This document shows, piece by piece, positions 1 to 8,958 of a DNA stretch of 64,000 bases. Location: positions 1-64,000 of the forward strand of contig JAAYEM010000012.1 of the NCBI GenBank assembly GCA_012728725.1. Reading direction: 5' to 3'. The notes below the pieces were generated by a model. That model searched no databases. It saw only the letters and a program-made list of their open reading frames with translations, and had not been told where the DNA came from. Made by a program: the position numbers and the translations under genes. Within the stretch, counting starts at the first letter, position 1; each line of letters opens with the position of its first letter. The DNA is from Tissierellia bacterium (GTDB lineage Bacteria > Bacillota > Clostridia > Tissierellales > Tepidimicrobiaceae).

Positions 1-63
1 AGTTAACACTCCATCAATAGTTTGATTAATGACTCTAAGTCTAGTTATTTCTTTTTGAGTCAT
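1..63 (-). CDS. Transposase N-terminus (partial), probable ISNCY-type
   Basis: The minus strand has an ATG at 63 preceded by a GAGAGGAG ribosome binding site and reads MTQKEITRLRVINQTIDGVL before running off the window edge. The short start region (M-T-x-K-E-I-x-R-L-x-V-I-x-x-x-I-D-G) resembles the N-terminal helix-turn-helix of ISNCY-type transposases of Clostridia. The family assignment is from memory of the motif and rests on 21 residues only. The direct repeats just upstream look like an IS end, which supports the call. The rest of the element lies outside the window, so it is unknown whether it is intact. Confidence 0.5.
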   Translation of the reverse strand, partial: MTQKEITRLRVINQTIDGVLT

Positions 64-84
64 ATTAAATATCTCCTCTCTCAT

Positions 85-131
85 ATATGACATTTTATCA
101 GAATGAATTTAATATGACATTATCATAGAAT
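85..131. repeat. Tandem direct repeats at the probable IS end
   Basis: Two copies of a motif of the form ATATGACATT(TT)ATCAnnGAAT lie at about 85-104 and 111-131, directly upstream of the transposase start. Repeated TGACATT-type motifs at the terminus are what one expects for transposase binding sites. The exact outer boundary and any target duplication cannot be fixed from one end. Confidence 0.4.
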
Positions 132-154
132 AATAATAAATTTAAAAATTTATC

Positions 155-183
155 TTGCAATTTAGAAAAAATTAATATATAAT
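155..183 (+). promoter_or_regulatory. SigA-type promoter of the trpB T-box leader
   Basis: TTGCAA at 155-160 and TATAAT at 178-183 are separated by 17 bp. The predicted transcription start near 190 lies just upstream of the T-box leader. Confidence 0.65.
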
Positions 184-199
184 ATCTCTTAATAATTTA

Positions 200-470
200 A
201 AAGGGAACTAAATTCTGTGATAAGGAATAGTAGTTAAAATCGATTATCCACAGAGAGCTGAGGGTGGTGAGATCTCAGCGATATAGATTTTAACGAATGG
301 ACCTTTGAGAAGCAGTGCGAAATCCTGGGAGAGTAGCACTCGCCGGAAGCCAACCGTTACCTATGGACAGGACATGTTAGTGTCCCATTAAGAGTGATGC
401 AGTATTGCATAATTTAGGTGGTACCGTGGATTAAACCTTCACCCTAAAACTGGGTGAAGGTTTTTTATAT
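200..470 (+). promoter_or_regulatory. T-box leader, Trp specifier, controlling trpB
   Basis: The leader carries the T-box landmarks in order: the AGAGAG Stem I segment (252-257), a GAATGGACC specifier region, the T-box sequence AGGTGGTACCGTGG at 416-429, and a terminator hairpin (arms about 434-445 and 451-462) followed by TTTTTT. The specifier reads TGG at 298-300, the tryptophan codon, followed by the usual purine. In this family, uncharged tRNA pairs with the specifier and with the T-box and stabilises an antiterminator. This leader should therefore allow trpB transcription only when charged tRNA-Trp is scarce. The codon assignment matches the function of the downstream gene. Confidence 0.93.
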
Positions 471-493
471 AAAAATATAAAGGGGGAAAGAAT

Positions 494-1666
494 ATGGAAA
501 GGTTTAATGGCTATTTTGGAGAATTTGGAGGTGCCTATGTACCAGAAGGATTACAGAAGGCATTAAAGGATTTGGAGGAAATATTTTACAAGTACATTGA
601 TGATGAAGATTTTATAAATGAATTAAACTATTACTCAAAACAATATGTAGGCAGGGAAAATCCCCTATACTTTGCAAGGAGGCTGACTGAGTATGTAGGG
701 GGAGCCAAAATATATCTAAAAAGGGAGGACATTAACCACACAGGATCCCATAAGATAAACAACGCCCTAGGCCAGGCCCTCCTTGCCAAAAGATCTGATA
801 AGAAAAGGATAATTGCAGAAACAGGGGCAGGTCAACATGGAGTAGCTACGGCTACAGTCTGTGCCCTCTTTGGAATGGATTGTACAGTTTATATGGGTGC
901 TGTAGATATGAAAAGGCAGGAACATAATGTATTTAGGATGAAATTATTAGGAGCCAAGGTTGTTCCCGTTACTGAAGGCAATGCCACCTTAAAGGAAGCT
1001 GTTGATAAGGCTTTAGAAGACTATATTGAAAACTATAATGATACCTTCTACCTGCTGGGTTCTGCCGTTGGGCCACATCCTTATCCCATGATAGTGAGGG
1101 AATTCCAAAGTATAATAGGTAAGGAGGCTAAGAGACAGATATTAGAGCAGGAAGGAAGATTACCTGATTATATAATTGCCTGTGTAGGGGGAGGCAGTAA
1201 TGCCATAGGACTTTTCCACCCATTTGTAGAGGATAAAGAGGTAAAAATAATTGGGGTAGAGCCTGGAGGTAAGGGATTAGATTCTAAACATCATGCTGCA
1301 GCAATATCAAAGGGAGAGGTAGGAATATTACATGGTTTTAAATCCTATGCTTTAGATGAATCCAAATACAGCATCCATTCCATTGCAGCAGGCTTGGATT
1401 ATCCTGGAGTTGGACCTGAACACTCTTATTATAAGGCTACTGGTAGGGCTGATTATGTATCCATTACTGATGAAGAGGCCTTGGAGGCATTTTATAAACT
1501 GACCAAATTAGAGGGGATTATCCCAGCACTAGAAAGCTCCCACGCCCTTGCCTATGGTATGAAATTAGCCTCTAGCTTACCAAAGGACAATATAATCATT
1601 GTAAACCTGTCTGGCAGGGGAGACAAGGATGTTAACCAAATAGTGGAGATGGAAAATAATATTTGA
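494..1666 (+). CDS. trpB: Tryptophan synthase beta chain
   Basis: The 390-residue protein is a classic TrpB1, a pyridoxal-phosphate enzyme that condenses indole with L-serine to make tryptophan. Visible signatures are the N-terminal [12 protein letters not shown], the PLP-lysine motif [13 protein letters not shown] around residue 85, GAGQHGVA, the phosphate-binding glycine loop [10 protein letters not shown] and the C-terminal SGRGDKD. The start at 494 follows an AAGGGGGAAAG site. It is the only gene behind a Trp T-box and is followed by its own terminator. No trpA, trpC or other pathway gene lies in the window. In the cell it may salvage indole or partner with a trpA elsewhere; this is inference. 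It stops at TGA, showing that UGA is a normal stop in this genome. Confidence 0.97.
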   Translation: MERFNGYFGEFGGAYVPEGLQKALKDLEEIFYKYIDDEDFINELNYYSKQYVGRENPLYFARRLTEYVGGAKIYLKREDINHTGSHKINNALGQALLAKRSDKKRIIAETGAGQHGVATATVCALFGMDCTVYMGAVDMKRQEHNVFRMKLLGAKVVPVTEGNATLKEAVDKALEDYIENYNDTFYLLGSAVGPHPYPMIVREFQSIIGKEAKRQILEQEGRLPDYIIACVGGGSNAIGLFHPFVEDKEVKIIGVEPGGKGLDSKHHAAAISKGEVGILHGFKSYALDESKYSIHSIAAGLDYPGVGPEHSYYKATGRADYVSITDEEALEAFYKLTKLEGIIPALESSHALAYGMKLASSLPKDNIIIVNLSGRGDKDVNQIVEMENNI

Positions 1667-1676
1667 AGAGGAAAAT

Positions 1677-1724
1677 AAAAGGCACCTATTCATATACTAA
1701 TTGGGTAGGTGCCTTTTATTTATG
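1677..1724 (+). terminator. Rho-independent terminator after trpB
   Basis: The arms AAAAGGCACCTA and TAGGTGCCTTTT (about 1677-1688 and 1706-1717) form a hairpin that ends in a T-rich stretch. Confidence 0.85.
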
Positions 1725-1772
1725 TTTTTTTCATATGAAAAGGAGTATAATATAAGGAAAGGGGGTTAGAAA

Positions 1773-3524
1773 GTGAAATTGATCAAAAAAATTAAAAAGA
1801 TATTAATAAGTTTAAAGAATAGTTACAGGAGATTTCCCATAACCATTGCTTTCTCTACAGCATTGGTAATTATGCTAATTGTTTTAGTAGAAAGGGGACC
1901 CAATTTAAGTGCTGAAGCAAGGGAAGCCCTTGAAAGGATCAACATGGTTATTGCTTTGGGTATACCCTTATCCTTATGTATTAAATTGATATTTGAAAAG
2001 AAAAAAATATACAATAAGCTCTACCAAGGATTAGGATATATACTAGGCCTGGGAATTTTAGTCCTATATTATTTTCTAATATTAAAGGAATTAAATATGA
2101 TAAGCATTGTAAGATATATAGGAGTCTCCTTATTTTTATACTTGGCATTTATCTATATACCCTGGATTAATAGGAAAGATGGCTTGGAAGATTATGTAAT
2201 AAAACTATTGTTTGACTTTTTTATTACAGGGGTATATTCTCTAGTACTCTATTTAGGCATATCTGCCATTATTTTTACCATCAACCAATTGTTCAATGCC
2301 AATATACCAGGTAAGTTTTTTTATTATGCCTTTTTGGTGGTGGCAGGGATATTTGCTCCCTCCCTATTTTTAGCCAGGATTCCAGAAATGGATGAGGATC
2401 TAAATAAGGAAGAATATCCCAAATCCTTAAAGGTCCTTTTATTATATATAGTGATTCCACTTATAACCATTTATTCTTCAATCCTATATGCCTATTTTCT
2501 AAAGATAATAATCACTAGGGATTGGCCTCAAGGATTGGTTTCCCATTTAGTATTATGGTATTCCACTATAAGCGTTGCAGTTATCTTTTTTATCACACCC
2601 CTATTAGACCAGAACAAATGGGCTAATAGGTTTAAAAGGTGGTTTCCCAAATACATCATACCCATATTGATAATGATGTTTATATCCATTGGAATCAGGG
2701 TTAGGGCCTACGGGATAACAGAAAACAGATATTTTGTTATAGTTCTAGGATTATGGGTTTTTGGAATAATGCTGTATTTTGGATTCACCAAAAAACTAAA
2801 CAATATAGTAATTCCTGTCTCCCTATCCATAATTGCATTAAATTCAGTATTTGGGCCCCTTAGTTCTTTCTCCATAGCTAAATTGAGCCAAAATAAAAGG
2901 CTGGAAGGTATTTTAATAAGGAATAATATGATAAAAGACAATAGCCTAATTAAGGCACCAGAGGATATATCCTATGATGATAAAGGGGAGATCAGTGCCA
3001 TACTGGATTATTTTAATAGAAATCATTCCTTAAAGGAAGTTAAATACCTACCTGAGAATTTTAAAATAGATGATATGCAGACGGTTTTTGGTTTTCCCTA
3101 TACGGAAAAGAATAAATATAGAAATAAGTATTTTCACTATGCATTAGAGGAAAGGAATAAGGCCCTGGACATAAGTGAATATGATTATTTGTTAAAGGGA
3201 TACAATATAGGCAATGCTATTAAATTGGATGATAATATACTAGTTTCCTATAATGAGGGGGACTTTAAGTTTATAATAAAGGAAGGAGATAATATAATAT
3301 ATGAAGGGGATTTAAATAAATATGGGTTGGAGATAGTGAATAGGAATAAGGAAATAAATTTAGAGACTAAATCCTTAAGTATGGATAATATGACCTTTGT
3401 AGATGAAAACCAAAAGGTCAAGGTCAAATTCATAATAGAATTTATAAGTGGTGAAAGGGGAGGGGATCCAGAGGATATAATTATTAGGGCCATAGATTAT
3501 ACCGTATTAATCCATATTAAATAA
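1773..3524 (+). CDS. DUF4153 family membrane protein
   Basis: This 583-residue protein has a GTG start behind AAAGGGGG. Roughly the first 370 residues hold about ten hydrophobic segments, and the C-terminal 210 residues form a charged soluble region. The layout and sequence match the DUF4153 family of integral membrane proteins, whose function is not established. The C-terminal part contains paired beta-rich stretches, including an N-P-E-N-F-K-I segment and an acidic tail region. It stands between the trpB terminator and msrA and has 22 bases to the msrA start, so it may share a transcript with msrA. The family call comes from overall architecture and is moderately secure. Confidence 0.75.
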   Translation: MKLIKKIKKILISLKNSYRRFPITIAFSTALVIMLIVLVERGPNLSAEAREALERINMVIALGIPLSLCIKLIFEKKKIYNKLYQGLGYILGLGILVLYYFLILKELNMISIVRYIGVSLFLYLAFIYIPWINRKDGLEDYVIKLLFDFFITGVYSLVLYLGISAIIFTINQLFNANIPGKFFYYAFLVVAGIFAPSLFLARIPEMDEDLNKEEYPKSLKVLLLYIVIPLITIYSSILYAYFLKIIITRDWPQGLVSHLVLWYSTISVAVIFFITPLLDQNKWANRFKRWFPKYIIPILIMMFISIGIRVRAYGITENRYFVIVLGLWVFGIMLYFGFTKKLNNIVIPVSLSIIALNSVFGPLSSFSIAKLSQNKRLEGILIRNNMIKDNSLIKAPEDISYDDKGEISAILDYFNRNHSLKEVKYLPENFKIDDMQTVFGFPYTEKNKYRNKYFHYALEERNKALDISEYDYLLKGYNIGNAIKLDDNILVSYNEGDFKFIIKEGDNIIYEGDLNKYGLEIVNRNKEINLETKSLSMDNMTFVDENQKVKVKFIIEFISGERGGDPEDIIIRAIDYTVLIHIK

Positions 3525-3546
3525 TCTAGGGAAGGGGATGAATATA

Positions 3547-4023
3547 ATGAAGGAAATAGTATTGGCTGGAGGGTGTTTCTGGGGAGTTGAGGAATATATG
3601 TCCAGGATTGAAGGGGTAGTGGATACAAAAGTAGGCTATGCCAATGGCCATACAGAAAATCCCACCTATGAAGAGGTGTGTACCGATACCACTGGCCATG
3701 CAGAGGCCTGCTATATTAAATTCGATGAAAATATATTGTCCTTAGAGGAACTCCTTAATAGGTTTTGGAGGATAATAGATCCCACCTTAAAGAATAGGCA
3801 GGGGCCAGATGTAGGTAGCCAATACAGGACGGGTATCTATTATATAGATGAAGATGACCTGCCAATTATAATGAAAACCTTTAAAGAGCAGCAAAAGAAA
3901 TATGAAAAGCCTATAGTTACGGAAATAGAACCCTTGAAAGTATTCTATGATGCAGAAGAATACCATCAGGATTATTTGAAGAAGAATCCAGGGGGATACT
4001 GCCATATAGATTTAGATGCTTAA
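3547..4023 (+). CDS. msrA: Peptide methionine-S-sulfoxide reductase
   Basis: MsrA reduces methionine-S-sulfoxide in proteins with a catalytic cysteine. The sequence shows the diagnostic [10 protein letters not shown] motif near the N-terminus, then RTGIYY and a [10 protein letters not shown] segment typical of the family. An ATG at 3538 is also in frame, but the AAGGGG site abuts it directly, whereas the ATG at 3547 has a normal spacing of 9. I therefore prefer 3547 (158 residues). There is no fused MsrB domain. A second methionine-sulfoxide repair enzyme, fRMsr, lies at 46120, so both protein-bound and free methionine sulfoxide appear covered. Confidence 0.95.
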   Translation: MKEIVLAGGCFWGVEEYMSRIEGVVDTKVGYANGHTENPTYEEVCTDTTGHAEACYIKFDENILSLEELLNRFWRIIDPTLKNRQGPDVGSQYRTGIYYIDEDDLPIIMKTFKEQQKKYEKPIVTEIEPLKVFYDAEEYHQDYLKKNPGGYCHIDLDA

Positions 4024-4043
4024 TTATATTACAAATATATTAC

Positions 4044-4093
4044 AAATAAGTTCCCTTTTTCGGTGCCTGGCACCAAAAAAGGGAACTTATTTA
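4044..4093. terminator. Convergent terminator containing a REP-like GGTGCCTGGCACC palindrome
   Basis: A long stem, AAATAAGTTCCC with GGGAACTTATTT, is flanked internally by T and A runs and capped by the palindrome GGTGCCTGGCACC at 4062-4074. It lies between convergent msrA and the HAD gene and overlaps the HAD stop codon. It can terminate in both directions. The cap resembles dispersed palindromes seen in clostridial genomes. It occurs once in this window. Confidence 0.7.
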
Positions 4094-4734
4094 AATAGAT
4101 CTTTTATAATATCCAAATTTAATTGATTAAAGTTTTCAACTACTAAATCCGCCTGGGACAGATCTTGTTTTCCTGAGTTAGGATTTTTTAAGCCTATACA
4201 TTTCATACCCGCAGCCTTGGCAGCCATAACTCCATTGGTGGCATCCTCTATTACCAGGCACTCCTTAGGCTCAACCTTCATATTATTAGCGGCAGTTAAA
4301 AAGATCTCTGGATCAGGCTTGCCCTTACTTACATCTTCACCACTTATAATAAAATTAAAATATTTGTCCAGATTAAATCTTTCCACAACGGCATCTACAG
4401 CCTTCCTATTATTAGAGGAGGCTAAGGCCATCTTATAGCCTTTTTCATAGAGCATTAGCATAAATTCCATAAAATTATCAACCAGTTCTATTTCAGGAAT
4501 CTTTTTACAAAACCTTTCCTTTTTAATCTCTATTATTTCTTCTACAGAAGCTTTTAAACTGAATAGTTTTTTATAGCTACTCCACATATGATAATCAGTA
4601 GTGCCTAGAAAGCTTCCGTGCTTTTCTCTAGAAAAATTTCCACCAAATTCTTCTAACAATTCCCTTTCCAATTGAAAGTGTACAGGTTCACTATCGATAA
4701 TAACTCCGTCCATATCAAAAATTACTGCTTTCAA
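4087..4734 (-). CDS. HAD-superfamily phosphatase, beta-phosphoglucomutase-like
   Basis: The 215-residue protein has the HAD subfamily I layout. Motif I is FDMDGVIIDSEPVH at the N-terminus, followed by a helical cap. Motif II is ASSNN near residue 105, and motif III/IV is GKPDPEIF followed by VIEDATNGVMAAKAAGM. These residues give the nucleophile and general-acid aspartates needed for phosphate transfer. Sugar phosphates are common substrates of this subfamily, but the substrate cannot be deduced here. Translation starts at TTG (4734), preceded by AAAGGGGAG. It stands alone, convergent with msrA. Confidence 0.85.
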   Translation of the reverse strand: MKAVIFDMDGVIIDSEPVHFQLERELLEEFGGNFSREKHGSFLGTTDYHMWSSYKKLFSLKASVEEIIEIKKERFCKKIPEIELVDNFMEFMLMLYEKGYKMALASSNNRKAVDAVVERFNLDKYFNFIISGEDVSKGKPDPEIFLTAANNMKVEPKECLVIEDATNGVMAAKAAGMKCIGLKNPNSGKQDLSQADLVVENFNQLNLDIIKDLFK

Positions 4735-4893
4735 AATATCTCCCCTTTATTGATTTGTATATTGTTTTTTTATATAATGGATAATGTTATTTTATAAGGT
4801 CTCCGCCTACTAATATATACTATTATAATTGAGAAGTCAAAATATTATCAATTAGTATAAAAGTTATATTTTTTATTTATAAACCCGCAGGTA

Positions 4894-4941
4894 TTGACAC
4901 TATATATTGAGCTTTGATAATATAATAGGGTCAATATATTG
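4894..4941 (+). promoter_or_regulatory. nrdD promoter with paired NrdR-like boxes
   Basis: TTGACA (4894-4899) and GATAAT (4916-4921), 16 bp apart, form the promoter. Overlapping its spacer is ACACTATATATTGAGC (4897-4912), close to the NrdR-box consensus (about ACACWATATATWGTGT). A second site with core CAATATATTG sits at 4932-4941. The two cores begin at 4900 and 4932, 32 bp or three helical turns apart, which is the arrangement known for NrdR sites upstream of RNR genes. Repression by NrdR-ATP/dATP is therefore expected. The regulator gene is not in this window. Confidence 0.75.
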
Positions 4942-4969
4942 TAAATTTAAGAAACTAGGGGGTAAAGAA

Positions 4970-7297
4970 GTGATTACTAAAATTAGGAAAAGGGATGGTA
5001 GAGAGGTACCTTTTAATATTGAAAAAATTGCAAATGCTATTTTTAAGGCGGCTCAAGCTGCTGGGGGACAGGATTATAATACATCCCTGAAGCTGGCTGA
5101 AGAAGTTACCGTTATATTAAATGATAAATTTAAGGATAGAATTCCAGAAGTGGAAGAGATACAGGATATAGTAGAAAAGGTGCTCATAGAAAATGGACAC
5201 GCTAAAACTGCCAAGGAATACATATTATATAGGGCCGAAAGAACCAGGATCAGGGAAATGAACAATAGATTAATGAGGGTATTTGAAGATTTAACCTTTA
5301 AGGATGCTGAGGATATAGATTTAAAAAGGGAGAATGCAAATATTGATGGCAATACAGCCATGGGGACCATGTTAAAGTATGGTTCTGAAGGTGCAAAACA
5401 ATTCTATGATCTATTTGTACTGAACCCAGCCCATTCCCAGGCTCATAAAAATGGAGACATACATATTCACGATTTAGATTTTCTAACATTAACAACCACC
5501 TGCTGCCAAATAGATATAATTAAATTATTTGAAGGTGGCTTCAGTACAGGCCATGGCTTTTTGCGGGAACCTAAGGATATTCAAAGCTATGCTGCCTTAG
5601 CTTGTATAGCAATACAGTCTAACCAAAATGATCAGCATGGAGGACAAAGTATCCCTAATTTTGATTATGGTATGGCCTTAGGGGTTAGAAAAACCTATAT
5701 TAGAAGCTATAGGGAAAATTTGCGTAAGGCCATAGAGCTGCTTATAGAAGATGTAGACTTAAAGGATAATTTAGACAATATATTTGGAGTACTGGAAAAG
5801 GAATATGGACTAGTTCCCACCATGAGCCATAATGAGGAATATAGGGAAAAGGAAGGGGAATATTTAAATGAGCTTCTCAATAATGATGAATTAGTAAAAA
5901 GGGTCCAAGGATTTGCAGAGAGAAACGCCCTTAAGGATACGGATAGAAGGACCTATCAAGCTATGGAGGCTTTGATTCATAATCTGAATACCATGCATTC
6001 TAGAGCCGGTGCCCAAATTCCCTTCAGCTCCATTAACTATGGTACAGATACATCAGTAGAAGGCAGAATGGTTATGAAGAATTTACTCCTGGCTACAGAG
6101 GCCGGCCTAGGAAATGGAGAGACCCCTATATTTCCTATTCAAATATTTAAGGTAAAGGAAGGAATAAATTATAATGAAGGGGATCCCAACTATGATCTGT
6201 TTAAACTGGCTTGTAGGGTAAGTGCCAAAAGGCTATTCCCCAATTTTTCCTTTATAGATGCGCCCTTTAATCTAAAATATTACAAGGAAGGGAAGCCAGA
6301 AACTGAGATTGCCTATATGGGTTGCAGGACCAGGGTTATAGGTAATGTATATGATCCATCAAGGGAAATAGTAAATGGAAGAGGCAACCTAAGCTTTACT
6401 ACCATAAATTTACCTAGGCTTGGTATTAAAAATAAGGGCAATATGAAAGGCTTTTATGATGATTTGGAAAATACCATGAATTTAGTAATAGAGCAATTGA
6501 TAGAAAGGTTTGAAATACAAGCCAATAAGAGAGTTCATAACTTTCCATTTTTGATGGGTCAAGGGGTGTGGATAGATTCAGATAAATTGAACAACAAGGA
6601 TACCATAAGGGAAGTATTAAAGCATGGTACCTTATCCATTGGTTTCATTGGATTGGCTGAATGCTTAAAGGCTTTAATTGGCTACCACCATGGGGAAAGT
6701 GAAGAAGCTCAAAAATTAGGCCTTGAAATTGTTGGATTTATGAGAAGGAAACTGGATGATATAAGTCAGCAGTATAAGATGAATTTTACTCTGCTAGCCA
6801 CCCCTGCAGAGGGAACTGCAGGCAGGTTTGTAAAGATAGATAGGAATATATTTGGAACTATTGAAGGAGTAACAGATAGGGAGTACTATACCAATAGTTT
6901 CCATGTACCTGTATATCATGAAATTACAGCCTTTGAAAAGATAAGGATAGAGGCCCCATACCATGAATTGACCAATGCTGGCCACATTACCTATGTAGAA
7001 CTAGACGGGGATCCTAGCCAAAATCTCCAAGCCTTTGAGAAGATAGTTAGATTTATGAAGGAATCGGGAATTGGATACGGCTCCATAAACCACCCAGTGG
7101 ATAGGGATCCGGTCTGTGGATATACGGGAATAATAAATGATGTATGTCCTAAATGTGGCAGAACAGAAGGAGATGTAAAATTTGAAAGGATACGTAGGAT
7201 AACTGGATACCTGGTAGGAACTTTAGATAGGTTTAACGACGCCAAGAGGGCTGAAGAAAGGGATAGGGTAAAACATTTTTCCTGTTATCCCAGTTAA
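4970..7297 (+). CDS. nrdD: Anaerobic (class III) ribonucleoside-triphosphate reductase
   Basis: NrdD makes dNTPs from NTPs with a glycyl radical. The N-terminus is an ATP-cone regulatory domain (ITKIRKRDGREVPFN through about residue 90). The catalytic barrel follows. The C-terminus has four zinc-binding cysteines (CGYTG...CPKCG) and a glycyl-radical segment of the form RRITGYLVGTLDRFNDAK, typical of strict-anaerobe NrdD. The frame is open back to 4907, but that lies upstream of the predicted transcription start. The GTG at 4970, preceded by AGGGGG, is the likely start (775 residues). nrdG follows after 11 bases. Confidence 0.97.
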   Translation: MITKIRKRDGREVPFNIEKIANAIFKAAQAAGGQDYNTSLKLAEEVTVILNDKFKDRIPEVEEIQDIVEKVLIENGHAKTAKEYILYRAERTRIREMNNRLMRVFEDLTFKDAEDIDLKRENANIDGNTAMGTMLKYGSEGAKQFYDLFVLNPAHSQAHKNGDIHIHDLDFLTLTTTCCQIDIIKLFEGGFSTGHGFLREPKDIQSYAALACIAIQSNQNDQHGGQSIPNFDYGMALGVRKTYIRSYRENLRKAIELLIEDVDLKDNLDNIFGVLEKEYGLVPTMSHNEEYREKEGEYLNELLNNDELVKRVQGFAERNALKDTDRRTYQAMEALIHNLNTMHSRAGAQIPFSSINYGTDTSVEGRMVMKNLLLATEAGLGNGETPIFPIQIFKVKEGINYNEGDPNYDLFKLACRVSAKRLFPNFSFIDAPFNLKYYKEGKPETEIAYMGCRTRVIGNVYDPSREIVNGRGNLSFTTINLPRLGIKNKGNMKGFYDDLENTMNLVIEQLIERFEIQANKRVHNFPFLMGQGVWIDSDKLNNKDTIREVLKHGTLSIGFIGLAECLKALIGYHHGESEEAQKLGLEIVGFMRRKLDDISQQYKMNFTLLATPAEGTAGRFVKIDRNIFGTIEGVTDREYYTNSFHVPVYHEITAFEKIRIEAPYHELTNAGHITYVELDGDPSQNLQAFEKIVRFMKESGIGYGSINHPVDRDPVCGYTGIINDVCPKCGRTEGDVKFERIRRITGYLVGTLDRFNDAKRAEERDRVKHFSCYPS

Positions 7298-7308
7298 GAG
7301 GTGTTTAT

Positions 7309-7818
7309 ATGGAAGGGCAAATTAAAATAGCTGGAATAGTAAAGGAATCCATAGTAGATGGACCAGGGATTAGGTTTGTAGTATTTACCCAAGGCTGTGT
7401 CCACAATTGTATAGGCTGCCACAACCCAGAAACCCATTCCTTTAGCAATGGATATTATATTGATATAGATGAAATAGTGGAAATGGTAAAAAAGGACCCC
7501 TTATTGGATGGGATAACCTTAAGTGGAGGGGAGCCATTCCATCAGGGAAAGGTATGTGGAATTTTAGCTGAAAGGATTAAGGAGATGGGGCTTAATGTAG
7601 TAACCTATACGGGCTATACCTTTGAAGAAATAATGAATGAAATAGACATAAACCAGGGATGGAGAAGACTCTTATATGCAACGGATATTTTAATAGATGG
7701 AAGGTTTATTTTAGAGGAAAAGAGTTTATTATTGAAATTTAGGGGCTCAAAAAATCAAAGGATTATAGATGTAAAAAAATCCCTGGAAAACAATATGCTT
7801 GTACTTGCAGACATATAA
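7309..7818 (+). CDS. nrdG: Anaerobic RNR-activating radical SAM protein
   Basis: NrdG uses S-adenosylmethionine and a 4Fe-4S cluster to generate the glycyl radical on NrdD. The cluster motif CVHNCIGC (CX3CX2C) is at about residues 30-37, followed by LSGGEPF, the SAM-contacting glycine-rich motif. At 169 residues it is normal for the family. ATG follows AAGAGGTGTTTAT. It is in the nrdDG operon and is followed by a strong terminator. Confidence 0.97.
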   Translation: MEGQIKIAGIVKESIVDGPGIRFVVFTQGCVHNCIGCHNPETHSFSNGYYIDIDEIVEMVKKDPLLDGITLSGGEPFHQGKVCGILAERIKEMGLNVVTYTGYTFEEIMNEIDINQGWRRLLYATDILIDGRFILEEKSLLLKFRGSKNQRIIDVKKSLENNMLVLADI

Positions 7819-7857
7819 TAAAGAAGCATCTGATCACATCAGATGCTTCTTTATTAT
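7817..7857. terminator. Bidirectional terminator between nrdG and the pterin dehydratase gene
   Basis: The arms AATAAAGAAGCATCTGAT and ATCAGATGCTTCTTTATT flank a three-base loop. A-rich and T-rich flanks on either side allow function for both convergent genes. Confidence 0.85.
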
Positions 7858-8183
7858 ATAAGCTTATCAATCTTAGCGGCCAAAATAAAATCATTTTCAT
7901 GGAGGCCGCCAATTTTATGGGTCCACAGGGTTATAATCACCTTTCCCCAGGAGAGAAATATATCAGGATGATGGCCTTCTTCTTCAGCTATATTGCCCAC
8001 CTTATTTGTAAAGTCCAAGGCTTCCTTGAAATTTTTAAATTTAAAGGTCCGTTCTAATTTCTTATTATCTAGTACTTGCCACTCCTGGCTAATGGAGCCT
8101 TTAAGTTCTTCTATTTCCTCTGGGTATAGGGTTGGGGCACCAATGCTGCAGGGTATGCATTTTTTATCTGCTAAATTGCTCAT
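7854..8183 (-). CDS. 4a-hydroxytetrahydrobiopterin dehydratase (PCD family)
   Basis: The 109-residue protein matches pterin-4a-carbinolamine dehydratase: KFKNFKEALDFTNKVG, the active-site EEEGHHPDI segment, and a terminal THKIGGLHENDF stretch. The classical role is recycling the pterin cofactor of aromatic amino-acid hydroxylases. No such hydroxylase is seen here, and in an anaerobe it may act in pterin repair or molybdopterin-related metabolism; that is inference. The start at 8183 is an ATG behind a GTGGTGAG site. The 8184-8410 gap upstream holds promoter-like AT-rich sequence, including TATAAT at 8365-8370 for the next gene. Confidence 0.85.
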   Translation of the reverse strand: MSNLADKKCIPCSIGAPTLYPEEIEELKGSISQEWQVLDNKKLERTFKFKNFKEALDFTNKVGNIAEEEGHHPDIFLSWGKVIITLWTHKIGGLHENDFILAAKIDKLI

Positions 8184-8410
8184 AATCTCACCACACTTTC
8201 AGCTAATTGATTATTTATATAATACCCGCCAGGGTGACAAAATATCATTTGTTTATTATAGTCTTATGATAGGATATATGATAATTTAGCCTTTGTTTTA
8301 ATAATATTATTGGAATAAATCTGGTTTTACTGGACCGATTATATTGTTTAGTGATAAAATCTACTATAATGGGATATTTATAATTAAAGAATAGATTATG
8401 GAGGATAGAT

Positions 8411-8902
8411 ATGATTATAAGGAGAGCAAGGGAAGAAGATTTTAAACAAATGTGGCCAATTTTTAAGGAAGTGGTGAGTAAGGGAGATAGCTATGTATTT
8501 TCACCGGATACAAAAGAGGAAGAGGGTTTTTCCTTTTGGTTTGGTGAAGGCATTACTTCTTATGTGGCCGAAGAAAATAATAAGATATTAGGTATGTATA
8601 AGCTTATAAAGAATCAAAGGGATTTAGGTTCCCATGTGGCCAATGCCTCCTTTATGGTTTCTCCAGATCATCAAGGTAAAGGCATAGGCAAGGCCATGGG
8701 TTTACATTGTTTGCAGGAAGCAAAGAAAGCTGGATTTAAGGCTATTCAATTTAATTTTGTGGTATCTACCAATACCCCTGCAGTTCATCTATGGGAAAGC
8801 TTAGGTTTTAAAATTGTGGGAACATTACCTAAGGCATTTAACCATATGAAATTGGGGCTGGTAGATGCATATGTAATGTATAGATTTTTGGATGATATAT
8901 AG
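8411..8902 (+). CDS. GNAT family N-acetyltransferase
   Basis: This 163-residue GNAT protein has acetyl-CoA-binding motif A, ASFMVSPDHQGKGIGKAMG, near residues 77-95 and the later FNFVVSTNTPAVHLWESLGF (motif B). It starts with the IRRAREEDF pattern typical of the family. The substrate is unknown; it most resembles broad amino-acid or phosphinothricin-type acetyltransferases. It has a TATAAT box 40 bp upstream and a GGAGGATAG site. It is followed by the EF-G-like gene after 56 bases. Confidence 0.85.
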   Translation: MIIRRAREEDFKQMWPIFKEVVSKGDSYVFSPDTKEEEGFSFWFGEGITSYVAEENNKILGMYKLIKNQRDLGSHVANASFMVSPDHQGKGIGKAMGLHCLQEAKKAGFKAIQFNFVVSTNTPAVHLWESLGFKIVGTLPKAFNHMKLGLVDAYVMYRFLDDI

Positions 8903-8958
8903 GTTTTATAGATTGTAAGTAGCAAATATTGAAATAATAAATATATGAGGTGTTTAAT

